Positions 17,764-25,058 of a stretch of 64,000 nt of DNA are shown here, in pieces. The DNA lies in assembly GCF_015752315.1 (NCBI RefSeq), contig NZ_JADOVJ010000001.1:1364001-1428000 (forward strand), read 5' to 3'. Each line of letters begins with the position of its first letter. Positions within the stretch are counted from its first letter, which is position 1. This DNA is from Nocardioides luteus (lineage in GTDB: Bacteria > Actinomycetota > Actinomycetes > Propionibacteriales > Nocardioidaceae). The notes under the pieces were generated by a model. It did no database searches, was not told where the DNA came from, and saw nothing but the letters and a program-made list of their open reading frames with translations. The position numbers and the translations under genes are program-made.

Positions 17764-17850
17764 GCCATCTCGACGCCCTGGACGGGTGAACGGTTTAGTC
17801 GCACGAAAAACGATTACCAGGAACCGCAGATGTGCGGAAGAGTTCCCGCC

Positions 17851-19110
17851 GTGAGCATCCGGGAGAGCCTCTTCGTCCTCAAGGAGCGCGACTTCGGGTG
17901 GTTCTTCGCCTCACGGTTCGTGAACCTCGCCGGGTCGTCGATGTCGCACGTGGCGCTCGCGTTCGCGGTGCTGGAGGTGACCGACTCGGCCTCGGCGCTG
18001 GGCTACGTGGTCGCTGCGCACACCATCCCGATGGTGATCTTCCTGCTGGTCGGAGGCGTGATCGCCGACCGGTTCCCGCGGCGGCTGGTGCTGCAGCTGA
18101 GCAACGTCGCCTCGGCCGCGACGCAGGCGGCCGCAGCGGCGCTGATCATCACCGGACAGGCGGAGATCTGGCACCTGGTGATCCTGGAGGCGATCAACGG
18201 CACCACGATGGCGATGGCCTTCCCGGCGATGCAGGGGATGGTGCCGCAGCTGGTGGCGAAGAAGGACCTGCAGCCGGCCAACCTGCTGCTCTCGATGTCG
18301 CGCGGCACCCTGACGATCCTCGGCCCCTCGGTCGCGGCGGCGCTCGTGGTCGGCGTCGGTGCCGGATGGGCGCTGGCGGTCGACGCGCTGACCTGGCTGC
18401 TCGCGGCGCTCTTCCTGCTCCCGGTGCGGATCCCACCGCGTCCGGCGGACGCAGAGAAGACCTCGGCGCTCGAGGACCTGCGTGCCGGGTGGACCTACTT
18501 CCGCAGCACCACCTGGCTGTGGGTCGTCGTGGTCGCCTTCATGGTTCTCAACGCGATGCAGTCCGGCGGTCTGCAGGTGCTCGGCCCGGCGTACGCGAAG
18601 TCGTCCGCGCTGGGAGTCGAAGGCTGGGGCCTGGGCAACTCCGCGCTCGCGGCCGGGATGCTCCTCATGACGATCGTGCTGATGCGCGCAACGATCCGAA
18701 GTCCGCTGCGGGCGGGAATGTTCGGGATCACGGCGTACGGGCTGCCGTTCTTCGCGCTCGCGCTGTGGCCCGAGACGGTGCCGTTCGTAGTCGTGATGGC
18801 GGTGGCGGGCGCCGGAGTCGAGATCTTCAGTCTCGGGTGGCAGCTCGCGATGCAGGAGAACGTCCCCGAGGAGATGCTCTCGCGGGCCTATTCCTACGAC
18901 GCGCTCGGCTCGTTCGTCGCGATGCCGGTGGGGCAGCTGCTCTACGGGCCGCTGGGTGGATGGTTCGGCGAACGGCCGGTGTTCCTGGTCAGTGGGATTC
19001 TCTACGTGGCCGTCGCCCTGGCCACGCTCGCCGTACCGTCGGTGTGGCGGCTGCAGCGGGTGGACCAGAACGACGGCGTGCCGGCCGAGGTGACTCAGAC
19101 GCAGCGGTAG
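17851..19110 (+). CDS. MFS exporter (EntS/MFS_3-like)
   Basis: 419 residues from GTG 17851; an in-frame ATG at 17830 would add seven residues. The start ESLFVLKERDFGWFFASRFVNLAGSSMSHVALAF is typical of the 12-helix MFS_3 group (enterobactin-exporter-like, macrolide-exporter-like). A motif-A loop is visible as GGVIADRFPRRLVLQ. About 12 hydrophobic segments can be counted. The substrate is unknown. The 3' end overlaps the convergent gene by 16 bases. Confidence 0.85.
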   Translation: MSIRESLFVLKERDFGWFFASRFVNLAGSSMSHVALAFAVLEVTDSASALGYVVAAHTIPMVIFLLVGGVIADRFPRRLVLQLSNVASAATQAAAAALIITGQAEIWHLVILEAINGTTMAMAFPAMQGMVPQLVAKKDLQPANLLLSMSRGTLTILGPSVAAALVVGVGAGWALAVDALTWLLAALFLLPVRIPPRPADAEKTSALEDLRAGWTYFRSTTWLWVVVVAFMVLNAMQSGGLQVLGPAYAKSSALGVEGWGLGNSALAAGMLLMTIVLMRATIRSPLRAGMFGITAYGLPFFALALWPETVPFVVVMAVAGAGVEIFSLGWQLAMQENVPEEMLSRAYSYDALGSFVAMPVGQLLYGPLGGWFGERPVFLVSGILYVAVALATLAVPSVWRLQRVDQNDGVPAEVTQTQR

Positions 19111-20258
19111 AGCTCGGGTCCGGTGAAGGTGTCCTCGCCCTCCGACGGCTCGTCCAGGACCTGGAGGGCGTCGGGCAGGTGGTCTGCGGTGTCGGTGCCG
19201 GCCAGCTCCTGCTGCACGGGCCAGTCGCCGGCTGCCCCGAGCACCTCCTCGACCCGCGCCTTCCGGTCGGTGTCGCCGGCCTCGGTGGCCGCGTTCCACT
19301 CGTCCCACCAGATGCAGACCGCACCGTCGGCGACGTGGAGGGCCAGGTGATAGCGGCCGGGCTGCAGGCCGGTGAGACGGCTTTCGTCGTACGACTCAGG
19401 GAGAGGTACGCCGCGCAGCAGCTCCTGGACAGCCGCCGAGCGCTCCTCGGCGCTGAGGTAGCGATCGGGCAGGGCGGCGTCGAACGCGCTCTGGTCGACC
19501 CAGCGCAGCTGGGTCAGGAGTGTTTCGAACTGATGCTTCGACATGCCAGTGCCCTGGATGGACTGGAAGTGTCCGGCCTGCGTCGGAAGGATGACCCGGT
19601 AGGCATCCTCGGTGGGTACGACCTGGCCGGTCTCCGCGTCACGGTCGCCGACGTCCTTGCCTCCTCGGTAGCTCCAGTAGATCGCCTCCTGGCCGAGCAC
19701 CTCGATCGGCAGCTCCTCGACGCCGTCGCCCGTGCCGTTCTCGTCGGCCGTGTTGAACGTGCCTCCGAAGCGGAGAGCCTCGTCGCGGGTCTCGGCGGCG
19801 TACCACCCGACGTCGAGGCGCGGCTTCGACCTGCCGTCGGCCGACGCGAGCTCGTAGGTCACGCCCCCACCGTCGGGCCCGTTGGTGACGGCTCCGTCGA
19901 ACTCGGGGATCTCCCATCCCGGCGCGTCGAGGACGAGCCGGTAGGCCTCGGCCGACCGCGGCGTGCCGTCGTAGGCGAAGCTCATCGCCGGCTCGAACGT
20001 GGCCTCGCCGGGAAGGAGCTGGGGGACGAGGACGGCGCCGGTGACGGCGAGGACACCGGCGAGACCGGCGGCAGCGAGGCCGCGGGTCCAGCGGCGGCGG
20101 AAGGCGGCGCCTCGGGTGGTGCCTCGGGTGGTGCCTCGGGTGGTGGCTCGGTTGGTGGCCGGACGAGGGGCGCGCGCGATCACTCGTCCGGGAGCGGGTG
20201 CATCCTCGGCGTGCTCGGCGAGGGTGGCGCGGATCAGGTCATCGAGATCGGTGCTCAT
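19095..20258 (-). CDS. Membrane partner of ECF sigma factor (putative anti-sigma), pair 3
   Basis: 387 residues. The cytoplasmic N-terminus (MSTDLDDLIRATLAEHAEDAP) leads through a Thr/Arg/Gly tract built of four-residue repeats (TTRG) to one membrane helix (GLAAAGLAGVLAVTGAVLVPQLL, about 60-82) and a large extracytoplasmic domain. The TTRG tract comes from a 12-bp DNA repeat at 20110-20157 and sits just inside the membrane. The ATG is coupled to the sigma gene stop (ATGA, 20255-20258). Inferred anti-sigma or sensor; no zinc motif seen. Confidence 0.7.
   Translation of the reverse strand: MSTDLDDLIRATLAEHAEDAPAPGRVIARAPRPATNRATTRGTTRGTTRGAAFRRRWTRGLAAAGLAGVLAVTGAVLVPQLLPGEATFEPAMSFAYDGTPRSAEAYRLVLDAPGWEIPEFDGAVTNGPDGGGVTYELASADGRSKPRLDVGWYAAETRDEALRFGGTFNTADENGTGDGVEELPIEVLGQEAIYWSYRGGKDVGDRDAETGQVVPTEDAYRVILPTQAGHFQSIQGTGMSKHQFETLLTQLRWVDQSAFDAALPDRYLSAEERSAAVQELLRGVPLPESYDESRLTGLQPGRYHLALHVADGAVCIWWDEWNAATEAGDTDRKARVEEVLGAAGDWPVQQELAGTDTADHLPDALQVLDEPSEGEDTFTGPELYRCV
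20110..20157. repeat. Four tandem 12-bp repeats inside the pair-3 partner gene
   Basis: Three exact copies of CCTCGGGTGGTG (20110-20145) are followed by one copy with two mismatches (20146-20157). The length is a multiple of three, so copy-number changes would add or remove the four residues TTRG without shifting the frame. It lies in the juxtamembrane cytoplasmic segment of the putative anti-sigma protein. Confidence 0.9.
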
Positions 20259-20758
20259 CGTGACTCCTCGGCAAGGGTGGTGGACATCAGGTCGGGGTGG
20301 CTGCGGAGCTTGGTGAGAGCGCGCATTGCGGTGCTGCGTACGGTGGCGGTGGCGATGCCGAGAGCCTCGGCGATATCGGCGTCGGTGAGGTCCTCGTAGT
20401 AGCGGAGGACGACGACCGCGCGCTGCCGCGGAGGCAGAGCCCCGATGCGCTGCCAGAGCAGGTGACGTACGCCGACGGTCTCGGTCTCGTCGTCTCCGGC
20501 CCGCTCCGGCAGATCGGCGACGACGAGCTCGCGAGAAGCGCGCTTGCGACGCCAGGTCAGGTGCTGGTTGAGCAGGATCTTGCGGGCGTACGCATGTGGA
20601 TCGGTGACGTCGGTCATCCTCGACCAGCGCCGGCACAACCGCTCCAGGGTGTCCTGGACCAGGTCTTCGGCGCGGTGACCGTCACCTGTCAGCAGGTAGG
20701 CGAGCCGCAGTAGCGCGCCGCTGCGCGTCACCACGTACTCGTCGAAGTCTGTGTCCAT
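20255..20758 (-). CDS. ECF sigma factor, SigE family (pair 3)
   Basis: 167 residues from ATG 20758, chosen because GGAGGACAGC directly precedes it; a longer frame from 20842 adds a low-complexity extension. Region 2: LLRLAYLLTGDGHRAEDLVQDTLERL. Region 4: RIGALPPRQRAVVVLRYYEDLTDADIAEALGIATATVRSTAMR. Translationally coupled to its membrane partner. Third sigma gene of this family within 9.5 kb. Divergent from the serine hydrolase gene at 20899. Confidence 0.9.
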   Translation of the reverse strand: MDTDFDEYVVTRSGALLRLAYLLTGDGHRAEDLVQDTLERLCRRWSRMTDVTDPHAYARKILLNQHLTWRRKRASRELVVADLPERAGDDETETVGVRHLLWQRIGALPPRQRAVVVLRYYEDLTDADIAEALGIATATVRSTAMRALTKLRSHPDLMSTTLAEESR

Positions 20759-20898
20759 GCTGTCCTCCGTCTGGGCCCTGCTGTCGGGGCCTCTGCCTCT
20801 TCGATGCGGCGGCATGGCGTGGGTGTTGCGCTGACGGTGCAACTGTGGCCTCTAGGCTGCAGTGCGTCGAGCAACTTCTGCAGCGAAGGAACGCCCGC

Positions 20899-22662
20899 AT
20901 GAGTCTGAACACCGCCGTCGTCGACGAGCTCTTCCAGCAGCGTTTCGAGGAGAACCTGACGCCGGGGCTGGCCTATGGGGTCGTACGCGGCTCCGAGCTG
21001 CTCCACACCGGCGCGTTCGGGGCGACGACCGAGGGCGGTCCGGCGCCGACCGCGGAGAGTGTCTTCCGGATCGCGTCGATGTCGAAGTCGTTCACCGCGG
21101 CCGCGGTGCTGCTGCTGCGCGACCGCGGGCTGGTCGACCTCGACGAGGCGATCGCCCAGTACGTGCCCGAGCTCGTCGACCAGGCTCCCTACTCCGCCGA
21201 CTCGCCGGCGGTGACGCTTCGGCTGCTGCTCTCGATGTCGGCCGGGCTGCCGACCGACGACCCGTGGGGCGACCGGCAGGAGTCGCTGTCCTACGACGCC
21301 TTCGGGACGTTCCTCGACGGAGGCTTCTCGACCGGGCGCGAGCCGGGGGTCGGGTTCGAATACTCCAACCTCGGCTATGCGCTGCTCGGGCGGGCGATCG
21401 AGAACGTCGTGGGTGGATCGTCTCCGGAAGGAGCGAATCGGGACTTCGTCGAGCACGAGTTGCTGGCGCCGCTGGGGATGACCTCCTCGGCCTACTCGCC
21501 CGATGCGGTGCCGAATCGGGTTCCCGGGCATGTTCCGCCGCTGCATCCGGCCTGGGCGGGCGACCGGCTCGAGGGGCCGCCGACCTGGTCGGTGACGCCG
21601 CCGGTGCCGTCGGGGTCGTTCGCGGCGATGGGTGGCCTGCACTCCTCGGTGGCCGACCTGGCGCGCTGGGTCGGCGGGTTCCTGGGCGCCTTCTCCTCCT
21701 CCGCCGACGGACACCCGCTGTCGAAGGCGTCGCGCCGGGAGATGCAGCAGCTGCACCGGTTCGGCTCGGTGTCGGGCTCGCTGGATGTCTCGGGACCGGA
21801 GGCGGGGATCGGGGCGGTCGCGGCCGGCTACGGCTACGGCCTGATGGTCGACCACGACAGCCGGCTCGGGCAGTTCGTCCACCACTCCGGCGGCTACCCC
21901 GGCTACGGCTCGCGGATGGTCTGGCACCCCGCGACCGGTCTCGGCGTGATCACGCTGTCCAACAGCACCTACGCCGGCGCCTACCCGACCGCGATGACCG
22001 CGCTGCGCTCGCTGGTCTCCGCGGAGCTCGCCGGGGGAGGGCCGCACCGGTTCTCGATGGTGGTCAAGGGCCTGCGGCCGCGGCTCGACTCGGCGCTGGA
22101 GGCGGCGGTCGAGCGGCTGCGTACCTTCGATCCGGCGGGCGCCGAGGTGTTCGCGCTGCCGTCGCTGTTCGCCGACAACGTCGAGCTCGACGCCCCCGAC
22201 ACCGCCCGGCGCGTCCAGATCACCCAGGCCCGCGCCAAGGTCGGGCTGCCGCTGGGCGGCGCGCCCTACGGCTACTTCTCCCGTGCCACGGGCGTCGCGC
22301 TGGCCGTGGTACCGGCCGAGCGGGGCCGCTACGACATCGAGGTCATGCTCTCGCCGGAGGCCGAGCCGCGCATCCAGACCCTGCGGGTGGTGGCCGTGCC
22401 CGACGCTCACGAGGGGCTCGCCGCCGCCGCCCGCGCCGCCCTCGAGGAGGACTCCCCGGTCATCGCCGCGATGCGCGCCTTCGGCAAGCCTGAGCTGATC
22501 ACCACACCCCTGTCCGGTGACGGCTCGTCCAAGGCCGACTTCCTGGTCGTCGCCGGCACCACCTACTGGAAGGTCGCGGTCGCCAAGACCACCACCGTCA
22601 CCGCCCTCCCCACCGCCGACCACCCCCGTCTCACCTACCTCGCCTCCGCGCTCCGCGGCTGA
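20899..22662 (+). CDS. Serine beta-lactamase-like hydrolase
   Basis: 587 residues from ATG 20899 (GAAGGA eight bases upstream). The class C/penicillin-binding fold is shown by the nucleophile motif SMSKS (SxxK), the YSN motif in FEYSNLGYALLG and the HSGGYPGYGS third motif. The first about 390 residues are catalytic; the remainder is an extra domain with a LGGAPYGYF block. No signal peptide, so probably cytoplasmic, which fits an esterase or D-aminopeptidase-like role better than a true beta-lactamase. Confidence 0.85.
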   Translation: MSLNTAVVDELFQQRFEENLTPGLAYGVVRGSELLHTGAFGATTEGGPAPTAESVFRIASMSKSFTAAAVLLLRDRGLVDLDEAIAQYVPELVDQAPYSADSPAVTLRLLLSMSAGLPTDDPWGDRQESLSYDAFGTFLDGGFSTGREPGVGFEYSNLGYALLGRAIENVVGGSSPEGANRDFVEHELLAPLGMTSSAYSPDAVPNRVPGHVPPLHPAWAGDRLEGPPTWSVTPPVPSGSFAAMGGLHSSVADLARWVGGFLGAFSSSADGHPLSKASRREMQQLHRFGSVSGSLDVSGPEAGIGAVAAGYGYGLMVDHDSRLGQFVHHSGGYPGYGSRMVWHPATGLGVITLSNSTYAGAYPTAMTALRSLVSAELAGGGPHRFSMVVKGLRPRLDSALEAAVERLRTFDPAGAEVFALPSLFADNVELDAPDTARRVQITQARAKVGLPLGGAPYGYFSRATGVALAVVPAERGRYDIEVMLSPEAEPRIQTLRVVAVPDAHEGLAAAARAALEEDSPVIAAMRAFGKPELITTPLSGDGSSKADFLVVAGTTYWKVAVAKTTTVTALPTADHPRLTYLASALRG

Positions 22663-22670
22663 CCCTTCCG

Positions 22671-22800
22671 CGCCGAGTCGGTAGTTGTGGCGGCCGAATC
22701 TGTAGTTCTGGGTGACCAGTCGACAGTTTCGTTCGTCACAACGACCGACTCGCCACGCCAGAAGTGAGGATTCGGCGCGCCAGAAGGGAAGACTCGATCT
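22671..22800. repeat. Array of degenerate 22-24 bp units in alternating orientation, copy A
   Basis: Units follow the loose pattern CGCCGARTCNGTAGTTNTGG. Forward units start near 22671 and 22691; inverted units lie near 22737, 22753 and 22779. Long-range pairing is strong: CGAGTCGGTAGTTGTG (22674-22689) matches the complement of 22737-22752 at 15 of 16 bases, and GCCGAATC (22693-22700) pairs with GATTCGGC (22769-22776). It sits between the serine hydrolase stop and the SOS promoter. The same vocabulary recurs at 28491-28597. Confidence 0.75.
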
Positions 22801-22828
22801 TGATGTGTTCGAACAAATGTTCGATACT
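22800..22828 (+). promoter_or_regulatory. Promoter of imuA-imuB-dnaE2
   Basis: TTGATG (22800-22805) and GATACT (22823-22828) are separated by exactly 17 bases and fit -35 and -10 elements of the housekeeping sigma factor. The predicted transcription start falls about seven bases downstream at 22835, which is the GTG start of imuA, so the mRNA would be leaderless. The spacer contains the SOS box. Confidence 0.75.
22809..22824. promoter_or_regulatory. LexA (SOS) box
   Basis: TCGAACAAATGTTCGA is a perfect match to the actinobacterial SOS consensus TCGAACNNNNGTTCGA. It lies inside the spacer and overlaps the -10 hexamer of the imuA promoter, so bound LexA would block RNA polymerase directly. DNA damage should induce the whole mutasome operon. 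Confidence 0.93.
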
Positions 22829-22834
22829 CATTGA

Positions 22835-23524
22835 GTGGGAGTGGTAGCGGGGATCGAACGACACCAGAAGCTGGCTCAGATCGAGCAGCTTCGGTCCAAG
22901 GTGCGACGGCTGGAGCAGAAGCCGGGCCTCGGTGCCGAGCTGGCCACGCACGAGGCGCTCGGTGGGGTGGTGCAGCTGCGGGCCGGCGGGACGTACGCGG
23001 CCGACTCGCTGTCGCTGGCGATGCTGCTGCTCGCGGGACCCTCGGCTGCGGGGGAGTGGACCGCCGTCGTCGGGGTCGAGGACTTCGGGGTCGAGGCGGC
23101 GGCCGAGGCCGGCGTCGACCTGGAGCGGACCATCCTGGTGCCGCGGCCCAAGGACTCCTGGCTGGAGGCGACCGCGGCGCTGGTCGACGTGACCACGCTG
23201 GTGCTGGTCCGGCCGACCGGCCGGGTGGCTCCGGGCGTCGCGGAGAAGATCGGTGCCCGGCTGCGCACCCGCGGCGCCGCGCTGATCGCGCTGGGGGAGT
23301 GGCCGAGAGCAGACGTACGCCTCCGGGCGACCGAGCCGCGCTGGGTCGGTCTGGGCAACGGCGACGGCCATCTCCGGGCGAGACGGATGGTGGTCGAGGC
23401 GGTGCGCGGGACGGCTCCGCCGCGGCGTGCGGCGCTCTGGTTCCCGGCCGAGGACGGCACTCTCGGGCGCGTCCTCGAACCCGTCACCGACATCGCCGGC
23501 CTGCGGAACCAGGAGTCCGCATGA
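22835..23524 (+). CDS. imuA: ImuA-like mutasome accessory protein (RecA-related)
   Basis: 229 residues. A RecA-like core without a usable Walker A motif is suggested by LGGVVQLRAGGTYAADSLSLAMLLLAGPSA and WTAVVGVEDFGVEAA. The GTG start coincides with the predicted transcription start. The assignment rests on position: first gene of a LexA-controlled operon with imuB and dnaE2, coupled to imuB by ATGA. In mycobacteria the equivalent ImuA' protein recruits or supports the error-prone polymerase. Confidence 0.85.
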   Translation: MGVVAGIERHQKLAQIEQLRSKVRRLEQKPGLGAELATHEALGGVVQLRAGGTYAADSLSLAMLLLAGPSAAGEWTAVVGVEDFGVEAAAEAGVDLERTILVPRPKDSWLEATAALVDVTTLVLVRPTGRVAPGVAEKIGARLRTRGAALIALGEWPRADVRLRATEPRWVGLGNGDGHLRARRMVVEAVRGTAPPRRAALWFPAEDGTLGRVLEPVTDIAGLRNQESA

Positions 23525-25047
23525 GCCGCACGCTGGTGGTCTGGTGCGCCGACTGGCCGGTCGCCGCGGCGCTGGGCGAGCAGGGGCTGCCGCGGCACCT
23601 GCCGGCGGCGGTCTTCGCGCAGAACCGGGTCCAGGCCTCCAACCAGGCGGCGCGGGAGTTCGGGATCAGGCGCGGGATGCGGCGCCGGGACGCGCAGTCG
23701 CGCTGCCCCGAGGTTCAGGTGCTCGCCGCCGACGACGCCCGCGACGCGCGGGTGTTCGAGGAGGTGCTGGTGCGCCTGGAGGAGCTGCGCCCCGGCGTCA
23801 TGCCGCTGCGTCCCGGGCTGGTCGCGCTGCGCTCGCCGGCACGCTTCTACGGGGGCGAGGCCGAGGCCGGCGCGGCGATCGCCGAGTGCGTGGTCGGGCT
23901 CGGGATCTGGGACGTACGGATCGGTATCGCCGATGAGCTCTTCACCGCCGAGCAGGCCGCGCGGAGCGCCGGGCTGCAGGAGACGTACGCGGTCCCGGCC
24001 GACGGTGGCTCGACCGCGTTCCTGCGCGCCCTGCCGGTCCATGTCCTCGAGGACGCCAACGCGGTCAGCCTGCTGCAGCGGCTCGGCCTGACCACGCTCG
24101 GCGGCCTCGCCGACCTGCCCGGCGCCGACGTCAAGGCGCGCTTCGGGGCGCAGGCCGCCTGGGTCCGCCGGGTGATCCACGGCGAGGGAGCGCGGCCGGT
24201 GACCGGGCGTACGCCACCGCCCGAGCTCACCACCGAGGTCGCCTTCGAGCCGCCGCTCGACTCCGCCGAGGCGGTCTGCTTCTCGTCCCGGCAGGCGGCG
24301 GAGGGGTTCGTGAAGGGCCTGGCGGCGCGGCAGGAGGTCTGCACCGAGGTGCGGATCGAGATCGGGATGGAGGACGTCGCGGACTCCTGCCGCACCTGGG
24401 CGCATCCGCGCTGGTTCTCCGCCGTCGATCTCATCGACCGGCTGCACTGGCAGCTGGCTGGGGCGGTGTCGGCCGGAGGCGGCGGAGCGGTGACCCGGGT
24501 CCGCTTCGTCCCCGAGGTCGCCGTCTCCGAGGCGGTCCACGCCGACGGCCTCTGGGGCGGCACCGACGAGCGCGTCGACCGCGGCATCGCCCGGGTGCAG
24601 GGGCTGCTCGGCCATGAGGCCGTCGTCGCCCCGGTGCTCCAGGGCGGCCGGAGCCCGCGCGACCGGCAGGCGTACGTCCCCTGGGGCGACCGCCCCAGCA
24701 CGCTGCGCGACCGTACGCTGCCCTGGCCAGGAAGCATTCCGCCGCCGGCGCCCGCCCGGGTGCTGGCCGACCCGTGGCCGGCGGAGGTCTGCGACCAGGC
24801 CGGGCGCCCGGTCGTGGTGCTCCCGCGCGGCGGCGTCTCCGCCGACCCCGTCCGCTACCGGCCCTCGGCGGGCGAGCCCTGGCAGCGGGTCGCCTCCTGG
24901 GCCGGCCCGTGGCCGGTCACCGAGGCGTGGTGGGAGCCCGGCGGCGGACGGCGGGTCGCCCGCTTCCAGCTCGTCGGGGTCGACGGCCGCGCCTGGCTGG
25001 CCACCTTCGACACCGACCACTGGCTCACCGAAGCCAGCTATGACTGA
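23521..25047 (+). CDS. imuB: ImuB, catalytically inactive Y-family polymerase homologue
   Basis: 508 residues. Y-family architecture: an N-terminal palm beginning LVVWCADWPVAAAL, a helix-hairpin-helix region (LGLTTLGGLADLPGADVKARFG) and a little-finger/C-terminal extension of about 200 residues. The metal-binding acidic residues expected in the xDxDxFF and SxDE motifs are not present (ADWPVAA; RSPARFYGG), as known for ImuB. It acts as the hub linking DnaE2 and the beta clamp. ATG overlaps the imuA stop; 11 bases separate its stop from dnaE2. Confidence 0.92.
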   Translation: MSRTLVVWCADWPVAAALGEQGLPRHLPAAVFAQNRVQASNQAAREFGIRRGMRRRDAQSRCPEVQVLAADDARDARVFEEVLVRLEELRPGVMPLRPGLVALRSPARFYGGEAEAGAAIAECVVGLGIWDVRIGIADELFTAEQAARSAGLQETYAVPADGGSTAFLRALPVHVLEDANAVSLLQRLGLTTLGGLADLPGADVKARFGAQAAWVRRVIHGEGARPVTGRTPPPELTTEVAFEPPLDSAEAVCFSSRQAAEGFVKGLAARQEVCTEVRIEIGMEDVADSCRTWAHPRWFSAVDLIDRLHWQLAGAVSAGGGGAVTRVRFVPEVAVSEAVHADGLWGGTDERVDRGIARVQGLLGHEAVVAPVLQGGRSPRDRQAYVPWGDRPSTLRDRTLPWPGSIPPPAPARVLADPWPAEVCDQAGRPVVVLPRGGVSADPVRYRPSAGEPWQRVASWAGPWPVTEAWWEPGGGRRVARFQLVGVDGRAWLATFDTDHWLTEASYD

Positions 25048-25058
25048 CGGGGTGGCTG

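Noticed and set aside
20728..25020. Minus-strand frames of 631 and 714 residues opposite the serine hydrolase and imuAB
   Set aside because: Antisense of genes with intact catalytic or structural motifs; low-complexity Arg/Gly/Pro content typical of high-GC shadow frames.
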